From the NCBI RefSeq assembly GCF_008692785.1, contig NZ_VXJV01000004.1, positions 186,001-250,000 of the forward strand: 64,000 nt of DNA. The letters run 5' to 3'. The notes beneath the pieces were generated by a model. It was given only the letters and a program-made list of their open reading frames with translations, did not search any database and was not told where the DNA came from. Made by a program: the position numbers and the translations under genes. This DNA is from Salmonella enterica subsp. diarizonae (lineage in GTDB: Bacteria; Pseudomonadota; Gammaproteobacteria; Enterobacterales; Enterobacteriaceae). Below are positions 58,207 through 64,000 of this stretch, in pieces. How positions within the stretch are numbered: the stretch's first letter is position 1; each line of letters opens with the position of its first letter.

Positions 58207-61203
58207 TTATCTAAAATATCGTGGATCAGCATAATACTCTACCATTTTATCCGCCAGCCAGCCGCCGTCTTCACCGTTAGAATGGATTGTTGTAATACTG
58301 ATAGTGGAACCGCCGCCCCATAAGATCGAGAAGACGTTAAAGTCCGGTAGGTTCAGCGCCTGCACCTGGCTCCAGTCATACCCTTTATCTTTACGTAAAA
58401 AGTCGCCGACGGTCGGGACGCCGTAAGTCGCGCTATTTAATGCCGTATTGAGTAGCTGCAAAGAGAGAGTGTCAGGATCGCTGCCAATGCGGGCGTCCCC
58501 CATAAAAAATGTTCCGCCAGATGCAAAGTGCGCTGCGGTGATTTTACTCACGCCTTCTTCTACTGTAGGCATATGGCCGCCAGGAATTTGCCACAACATG
58601 GCGGGCATCAGCAGCGCTTTCGTCACCTGTTTTACCATCTCCAGGTAATTAAGCCAGCACGTCGCATTCCAGCCGTAGTGGGCAAGCGCATCAGGACTGA
58701 AACAATCACGCTCAAATTTATCAAACGCAATAAAGTCCGGCGCATATTCTCCGCTATAAACTCCCAGTACATGAATAAATCCGGCGATCGCCTGCCCTTC
58801 AGCTACCGGATCAGCGGTATCGCGCAGCACCCAGTCCGCCGTTCCTGTCGCCCAGACATTCGTCTGCCAGCCAAAAGCCACATCCGGGGCAAACTGACGA
58901 ACAAGATAGTTCACCGCCTGAATATAGCCGTAGAGATCATCGCTAAACGTCGGCAACGAAGGCGCGATAAAGCCAGTAATAGCCGGTAATGCTTGTATCG
59001 CCGCCGCCAGTTGGGCATTCACCGGCACACTGTTTTTTTGCCGTACTACGGTGTAGCCATACGGTCCTTGCTGTAGCGCCCCCAAAAAATCCGGGTTAAG
59101 CACAAAGGTGGCCGGAACTGGATGCGTCTCATCTTTGTATGACTGCGCCGCCAGACACTGGGTAATAAAGTTACCAAAATGGTTACGTAGCTTTTGCGCA
59201 TCCTGTAAATCCGCCAGGGCGCTACCACCGCTGGCATTCGCGGTATAAATGACCATCACCGGCATGATGCTACGCCCGGCCTCTTTTTCTATCTGACGCA
59301 CCAGCGCAACGGTTTTATGGATGGGTAACGTCGCGTAATCCAGAAAACCATCTCCGTTCACGTCAACCTCCGCCGCCGGAACCGGATCGCCGCCACCGTC
59401 AAAACCATCGTATTTAAACAACGCGCTAAACGGTACATCGCGATAAAGAGAAACCGTCTCTGGCGCGTTAACCGTCACGCCGCCATGAGCAAGGTAATCA
59501 GGCCAACCTTTTACCTGTAGCCTCACGCTGGGCAGAAACTCCAGCGCCACATGGTTGACCTTTTGCAACAAGCGTAGCGGCCCGGCCTGTTCACAACGCC
59601 ACAGCACGCTATCGATGAAAATATCGTCAGTCTGAACATCATACAGCCCGGGCACAAAGCGTAATGCTAACGTCTGCCGATCGCTGCCGCTTTTCAGTAT
59701 TAATGAGTATTGATATTTACCGCTGCTGAACAGATAACGCTGCGGCGCGACGCCGTCGGGCAGGCCCAGAATAGTGGCATCCACCGTCACGAAACTCGCC
59801 GTGTCGATCGCGGACTGTTGGTAAGCGACAGCAACCTCGGCAACCTGCGCCGCGGCAGGGATAAACCCCGTAAGCTGTACGGGTGCCGATATGAAGCGGT
59901 TATTAATCATCGCAGGCTGTAGATTGACCGTATAATGATGCCCCGCCAGTAGCCGGGTAATTAACTGCGGTTGGTTGGCGATAAGCGTGACGGTATGCTC
60001 ATCCGCTTGCGTAGCGTCGGCGATCTCAACGGTCAATTTCGCATGACCAAGCGCAGGGTCGTCAATCATCAGACGCGCGCTGGCATAACGGACAATCGGT
60101 AGACAGGATACCTGGATCTGCGCGGCGTCGCCGCCGGATTGCAGCGTAACGGTAAAAGAGGACTCGACAGGCGCGATTTGCATCTCATCATTCGCCAGTA
60201 CCGGTACGGTAAGCCGATACGTTCCTGCGCTAAGATCGCCTATTGTCAGAACCTCTCCCCACTCACCGACAAAGCGCCGGGTTTCGCCGGCAGGAAAGAG
60301 CAGCTCAATTGCCGGTTTGAGCGCCACGGTCTGCGTCATGGCAGGAAAGTGAACGCAAATTTTTCCCTGACGGGCAGGGTCATGGGCCAGCGTCGCGCTC
60401 AGATCGCTGATGGAAACCGGCGTCTGCGTGGCGGCCAGATAGCACTGTAATTCGGCGATATCCCCCGCCGCCAGCATCAGCGCGCCGTCATGATTAATGG
60501 TGATGGTATTCTTTTCGATGGGCCATCCCCCATCGCTGACCAGCGTTACGGCCTGACTCCCCAGCATCGTTCCCTGAAACGGACTGTAGGGATCGGGGTG
60601 CGCGCTGGTCGTAAAATTCAGTTGAAGCTGATTAAGATCTACCGCCTGGGCGTAGAGGTTGATTAGCGTAAAGGTGACGCGTTGATACCAACTCGCCGTA
60701 TTCAACTCACTGACGCTAAGCATAAGACCGTGTTCCTGAAGGTCGTTATCCTTTTCCGGCATATCGGTTTCGGCTGGTTGTTCATCTGCGACGGGTATCG
60801 CTGGCGTGTCCTCATCGGATATCGTTTCAGACTCTGCGTCTTCGGATGAAGATGATGCCAGCGTCAACGTAATGGCGGACATTTTTACCGGCACCTGCGT
60901 CGCCGCGAGGCTGAAAGAGAGTGTCCCGTATTCGCCCGGCTGAAGAAGTAATACATCGCTGTTATTAATGATGATGTTGTTAGTTTCCAGCGTGCCATAC
61001 GAAGTATCATTCAGCGTAAGCGGCAGGTTCCCTTTGAGCGTACCACCGCTATTTCCCCATGGATCGATGTGTCCGGAAGCCGTGAATAATATCGCGGCAT
61101 GGTTCATATCGACCGGATTACCACTCTCATTGATGAAGGTTAAGGTGATTTTTTGATACCAGCTGTTGACGTCAAATGCGCTGGCATGGATGGAAATGGT
61201 CAT
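58207..61203 (-). CDS. Large multidomain protein, predicted carbohydrate-active
   Basis: A 998-residue protein without a signal peptide. Two tandem repeats open it: residues 3-115 (DVNSWYQKITLTFINESGNP) and about 155-270 (NTASWYQRVTFTLINLYAQA), joined by an acidic linker. Both end in SLAATQVPV/YLAATQTPV-like strands, like binding modules. Beta domains follow (270-590). About residues 605-620 a calcium-loop-like DVNGDGFLDY lies before the C-terminal half, which looks like a TIM-barrel glycosidase (GGHMPTVEEGVSK, DFNVFSILWGGG), though I cannot assign a family. GGAAGAG precedes the start. It lies 92 bases after the chitinase on the same strand, with a weak terminator between. Confidence 0.75.
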   Translation of the reverse strand: MTISIHASAFDVNSWYQKITLTFINESGNPVDMNHAAILFTASGHIDPWGNSGGTLKGNLPLTLNDTSYGTLETNNIIINNSDVLLLQPGEYGTLSFSLAATQVPVKMSAITLTLASSSSEDAESETISDEDTPAIPVADEQPAETDMPEKDNDLQEHGLMLSVSELNTASWYQRVTFTLINLYAQAVDLNQLQLNFTTSAHPDPYSPFQGTMLGSQAVTLVSDGGWPIEKNTITINHDGALMLAAGDIAELQCYLAATQTPVSISDLSATLAHDPARQGKICVHFPAMTQTVALKPAIELLFPAGETRRFVGEWGEVLTIGDLSAGTYRLTVPVLANDEMQIAPVESSFTVTLQSGGDAAQIQVSCLPIVRYASARLMIDDPALGHAKLTVEIADATQADEHTVTLIANQPQLITRLLAGHHYTVNLQPAMINNRFISAPVQLTGFIPAAAQVAEVAVAYQQSAIDTASFVTVDATILGLPDGVAPQRYLFSSGKYQYSLILKSGSDRQTLALRFVPGLYDVQTDDIFIDSVLWRCEQAGPLRLLQKVNHVALEFLPSVRLQVKGWPDYLAHGGVTVNAPETVSLYRDVPFSALFKYDGFDGGGDPVPAAEVDVNGDGFLDYATLPIHKTVALVRQIEKEAGRSIMPVMVIYTANASGGSALADLQDAQKLRNHFGNFITQCLAAQSYKDETHPVPATFVLNPDFLGALQQGPYGYTVVRQKNSVPVNAQLAAAIQALPAITGFIAPSLPTFSDDLYGYIQAVNYLVRQFAPDVAFGWQTNVWATGTADWVLRDTADPVAEGQAIAGFIHVLGVYSGEYAPDFIAFDKFERDCFSPDALAHYGWNATCWLNYLEMVKQVTKALLMPAMLWQIPGGHMPTVEEGVSKITAAHFASGGTFFMGDARIGSDPDTLSLQLLNTALNSATYGVPTVGDFLRKDKGYDWSQVQALNLPDFNVFSILWGGGSTISITTIHSNGEDGGWLADKMVEYYADPRYFR

Positions 61204-61234
61204 GGTCTACTCTTCCGCTGTCCCTGGTGGAGAA

Positions 61235-61256
61235 AAGCCCCGGTAAATCGGGGCTT
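61235..61256 (-). terminator. Stem-loop between the chitinase and the 998-residue gene
   Basis: Perfect eight-base stem AAGCCCCG with CGGGGCTT, followed on the minus strand by TTCTCC. The short T run suggests partial termination, so the second gene could be read at a lower level. Confidence 0.6.
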
Positions 61257-61295
61257 AAATCATGAAGCCCAATACATCGCGTTTAATACCGTGTA

Positions 61296-63428
61296 TTAGT
61301 AAGCGCCAAGATCGGTCCACGCACCGCCGGCACTGCAGTTCAGGTCAGGCTGATCGCCCATAGTCCACCATTTCACCTGATAGTTATGGCCTTTCCAGCT
61401 AACGATTTCGAAAGTACCCCAGCTTGCGCCATAAACGGTAGAGGCCTCCCACTGCGCGTAAGGCGACGTTTTGTCATCTGCTGGCGTATCATCCTCAGCC
61501 GGCGTGGTATCTTCTTCCTCGTCAGGCACAGGAACGATAATTTCTTCTTCATCGTCTTCCTCCGGCTCCGGTTGTACCTGAGACAGCGCAGGTACAGCCG
61601 TCAGAACAAAGCGCTGTTGAGAGGATGGTTCGTTGTAGCAGTCGCGTACAAACAGGGTGAACTGGAAGACCGTTTTTTCACTAACTTCCGGTACCACAAC
61701 CTCAATGATTTCTGCGGTTTTGTCTGCCACCGTGATTTGAGAAGGCACGCCCCAGCTAAAGGACAGCTCATCGTTATCTTCATCAGAAGAACCTGCGCCA
61801 GACAGTTGTACCGTAGATCCGCCTACGACCATCAGTTCAATCACCGCTTTCGGCGCGTGGTTGACCTTCTGCGCGTCGTCGCTGTCGCTCGGCTCTTCAT
61901 CATTTTCTACATTGATACCTTCGAAGTAGAACGGTTCCATATCGATAACTTCAGATTCGATTTCATAACCCAGACCTTCACGCACGGCGTTAACCAGCAC
62001 GCCGTTGTCCTGATCTATAGTCCAGGTAAATACGCCGCCCAGGCCCAGTTTCGCTGCATATTCGCCTTTCGCTTTAACAGTACGCGGCGTATCCAGGGAT
62101 AAAAACAGTTTGGATTCCGGGTTATACAGGTAATCAGCGTCAGCAACCTGGTCGGTGTAAACGTTGAAACCGTTACGACCTTTCTGGTTTTCCAGATCCA
62201 GGTAGTTATAAATGACGTCATACCATTCACTGGTGCCGGATTCGAAGGAACCGGTAGTGGTTTCATATTCACCGTTGGACAATAATTTGCCTGGGTTATA
62301 TGTACCTTTCAGCGGAGAGAGTAATTCCATTTCCACGTTGCGGGCATTACGGGTATAGCCCGCATAACCGATATTGATACGCTCAGCGGAGAAACCTTCC
62401 GCCAGCAGGTGATCAACGATGGTTTCGACAGACCAGCCGCCTTCTTCCAGCGCTTTGCGGTTGGTGTGATGGCCCAGCGTTTCCGCCCACGGAGTACCGA
62501 AGAAGTCATAAGTCATCAGGTTGATGCCGTACAGGCCGGCAGCCATCAGATCTTTTACTTTCGCATAGTCAAAAATATTGGTGACGGCAGAAGCGGCAAT
62601 AGAGATCTTCACATTGCTCAAACCAGCGGAATCCAGTTGCTTACGTACTTCCGCAATCAGCAGCGCGTAGTTAGCGCCATCTTCCGCACCAAACGGGTTG
62701 CCCGCCCCTTCATTGTTCGGGTATTCCCAGTCGATATCCACTTCGCTAAACATCGGGAACTGTTTGAACAGTTTCACCACGCCTTTCGCAAAGATTTTAC
62801 GAGAAGAGTCAGAAGCGGCGGTTTCGTGGAAACCGTTACTCATGCTCCAGCCGCCGATACTCATCGACAGCGCCAGCGTGTGGCCCGCTGCTTTTGCTTT
62901 TGCCTGCATATCACGCAGCGCGCCCAGCAGACCTTTTGCATTGGCCTGGGTAACGGTCATCGGATCAACGTCCCAACCGCTCACATCGAAACCTAAGTTG
63001 ACATAAGACTGGAAGTCGCCCCACGGGTCGAGGAAAGTTGGCTCATACTTAACTTTGCCACATGCCGCCGCCGCTTCAGCGATGACGTCGCGGTCTTCTT
63101 TATCAACCTTTTTAAAACCGGTGATGCCGACAAAACCGAAAATCAGTTTGTCATACGCTGTCGGTGAAACGTTGGTCAGATCATAACCACGTCCACGATT
63201 TTTAGGGATATCGTCACCCTGCAGACGGCTGTCATACTGCGACCAGTCAGTGTAATAACCGAAAACTTTTGGTTTGGTGGTGGACTCTTTGTACTTGTTA
63301 TAAACCGGCTTAGCGACACGAGCAGAGGTATAGCTTAATTTGCTGTCATCCGTGGCAGGATTAAAACCATCTGCTGCATTACTGGTTTCAGTAAGGGTAT
63401 CACCTTGAATCAGTTTGCTTGTAGCCAT
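61296..63428 (-). CDS. GH18 chitinase with PKD-like and CBM5/12 modules
   Basis: A 710-residue chitinase. The start at 63428 (MATSKLIQGDTLTETSNAAD) follows AAAAGGA; there is no Sec or Tat signal. The GH18 barrel (about 50-480) has KVFGYYTDWSQYDSR at the first strand and the catalytic motif FSEVDIDWEYPN, with the acid glutamate near residue 232. Then come a PKD-like module (about 525-615), a very acidic linker and a C-terminal chitin-binding CBM5/12 module (PYAQWEASTVYGASWG). It hydrolyses beta-1,4-GlcNAc polymers or related glycans and corresponds to the Typhimurium chitinase STM0018. It is divergent from a winged-helix regulator. Confidence 0.93.
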   Translation of the reverse strand: MATSKLIQGDTLTETSNAADGFNPATDDSKLSYTSARVAKPVYNKYKESTTKPKVFGYYTDWSQYDSRLQGDDIPKNRGRGYDLTNVSPTAYDKLIFGFVGITGFKKVDKEDRDVIAEAAAACGKVKYEPTFLDPWGDFQSYVNLGFDVSGWDVDPMTVTQANAKGLLGALRDMQAKAKAAGHTLALSMSIGGWSMSNGFHETAASDSSRKIFAKGVVKLFKQFPMFSEVDIDWEYPNNEGAGNPFGAEDGANYALLIAEVRKQLDSAGLSNVKISIAASAVTNIFDYAKVKDLMAAGLYGINLMTYDFFGTPWAETLGHHTNRKALEEGGWSVETIVDHLLAEGFSAERINIGYAGYTRNARNVEMELLSPLKGTYNPGKLLSNGEYETTTGSFESGTSEWYDVIYNYLDLENQKGRNGFNVYTDQVADADYLYNPESKLFLSLDTPRTVKAKGEYAAKLGLGGVFTWTIDQDNGVLVNAVREGLGYEIESEVIDMEPFYFEGINVENDEEPSDSDDAQKVNHAPKAVIELMVVGGSTVQLSGAGSSDEDNDELSFSWGVPSQITVADKTAEIIEVVVPEVSEKTVFQFTLFVRDCYNEPSSQQRFVLTAVPALSQVQPEPEEDDEEEIIVPVPDEEEDTTPAEDDTPADDKTSPYAQWEASTVYGASWGTFEIVSWKGHNYQVKWWTMGDQPDLNCSAGGAWTDLGAY

Positions 63429-63632
63429 TTTCAAATTTCCTTTTACGTTTAAAAATTGTCGCAGCTCGTTCTGCGGGGTCCATAATTGTTACAGACACAA
63501 AAAATGGCTAATCACAAAACATCATGTTTTTAGATGATATAAAAATCATAAAAATGAGGTTAACAGCACCGCCTGCCGAAGAGAAAACAACACCTCTCAT
63601 CGCACGCTTACTCCGTTCTGGTGAGAACATAG

Positions 63633-63673
63633 TAAATATCATTTATCATGTAATTAAATATCATTTAATTACA
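63633..63673. promoter_or_regulatory. Duplicated palindrome between the chitinase and regulator copy 3
   Basis: The 13-base near-palindrome TAAATATCATTTA occurs at 63633-63645 and at 63655-63667, exactly 22 bases apart (two helical turns). The second copy lies inside a perfect 11-base inverted repeat, TGTAATTAAAT with ATTTAATTACA (63649-63673). This is the layout of a cooperative operator between two divergent promoters. Confidence 0.7.
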
Positions 63674-63808
63674 ATGAAATAATGTGACTTCACTCGCTAT
63701 AGACAATGACAATACAATAAAACCAGTGATATTTATTGGATTAAGATACTTCTCATACAATATAGTCAGCACAGACAACCAGGATGTATATCTCTAAAGG
63801 AAGACGTT

Positions 63809-64000
63809 ATGAAAAGTTATATCATTAATAGCAATTGTATTTACAATGAAGGTAAATATGAGCTGAGAACGTTCTCAAATTCACACGTTATTAAAATGAC
63901 TGCGATGAGAGCTAAATGTCTCAGTTTCATCATCGAGAATGCTCACCTGGAGATTATCGAGCGACAAAAAATAACCAACGCGTTATGGGGAAGTCGAAGC
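63809..64000 (+). CDS. Short membrane-anchored winged-helix regulator, copy 3 (3' end missing)
   Basis: The window ends after 64 codons. The visible part is the start of the same winged helix as the proteins at 46445 and 48266: MRAKCLSFIIENAHLEIIER, then KITNALWGSRS. An AAAGGAAG ribosome site lies before the ATG. The C-terminal membrane helix, if present, lies outside the window. It is divergent from the chitinase and is a likely regulator of it. Confidence 0.85.
   Translation, partial: MKSYIINSNCIYNEGKYELRTFSNSHVIKMTAMRAKCLSFIIENAHLEIIERQKITNALWGSRS

Noticed and set aside
43000-64000. Insertion sequence, integrase, tRNA attachment site or prophage explaining the accessory region
   Set aside because: No transposase, integrase, tRNA gene or phage structural gene was found.

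Overview
The window is a piece of an enterobacterial chromosome, almost certainly Salmonella. The order lptD-surA-pdxA-rsmA-apaG-apaH / folA-kefC-kefF-yaaU-fixXCBA / caiTABCD-caiF-carBA-dapB-rihC-ispH-fkpB-lspA-ileS-ribF-rpsT-nhaR-nhaA is the 0-2 minute region of E. coli and Salmonella, read here in the reverse of the usual map direction. The Salmonella assignment rests on the bcf fimbrial operon, the bcf-linked chitinase, the sulfatase island next to nhaA, and the srfN-like gene. Several proteins (LptD, CaiC) differ from what I remember of serovar Typhimurium, and one gene cluster sits in a different place, so a non-Typhimurium lineage is likely. I cannot name the subspecies.

Layout. 1-6.1 kb (+): the envelope and maintenance operon, with lptD cut by the window edge. 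6.2-11.1 kb (-): folA, the KefFC potassium-efflux pair, a small lipoprotein and an MFS transporter. 11.2-21.5 kb: the divergent carnitine system, fixABCX (electron transfer to the reductase) and caiTABCD, around a control region with five CAATATTG elements and a CRP-like site. caiE is not found after caiD; a sulfatase, an srfN-like gene and a small secreted protein lie there instead, followed by the activator gene caiF. 26.1-30.6 kb: carAB, with ARG boxes, a PurR-like box and a RutR-like box upstream. 31.3-32.2 kb: a predicted carbohydrate-binding protein and a truncated second copy of its start. 32.2-42.9 kb: housekeeping genes dapB to nhaA.

43-64 kb is accessory. It begins with a sulfatase and a small partner protein, then decayed remnants that include a broken paralogue of the partner. 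Next come two short membrane-anchored winged-helix regulators and a LysR regulator, the complete bcfABCDEFGH fimbrial operon with a small fimbrial-like gene after it, and an IprA-like regulator. It ends with a 998-residue multidomain protein, a GH18 chitinase, and the start of a third membrane-anchored winged-helix regulator divergent from the chitinase.

The theme of the accessory part is surface attachment plus handling of sulfated and chitin-like glycans under local regulators. The clearest unexplained items are the three paralogous mini-ToxR-type regulators, the duplicated palindrome between the third regulator and the chitinase, the 998-residue protein, the relocated srfN cluster in place of caiE, and the decay scars in the sulfatase island. 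No rRNA, tRNA, CRISPR array, prophage or insertion sequence was seen.
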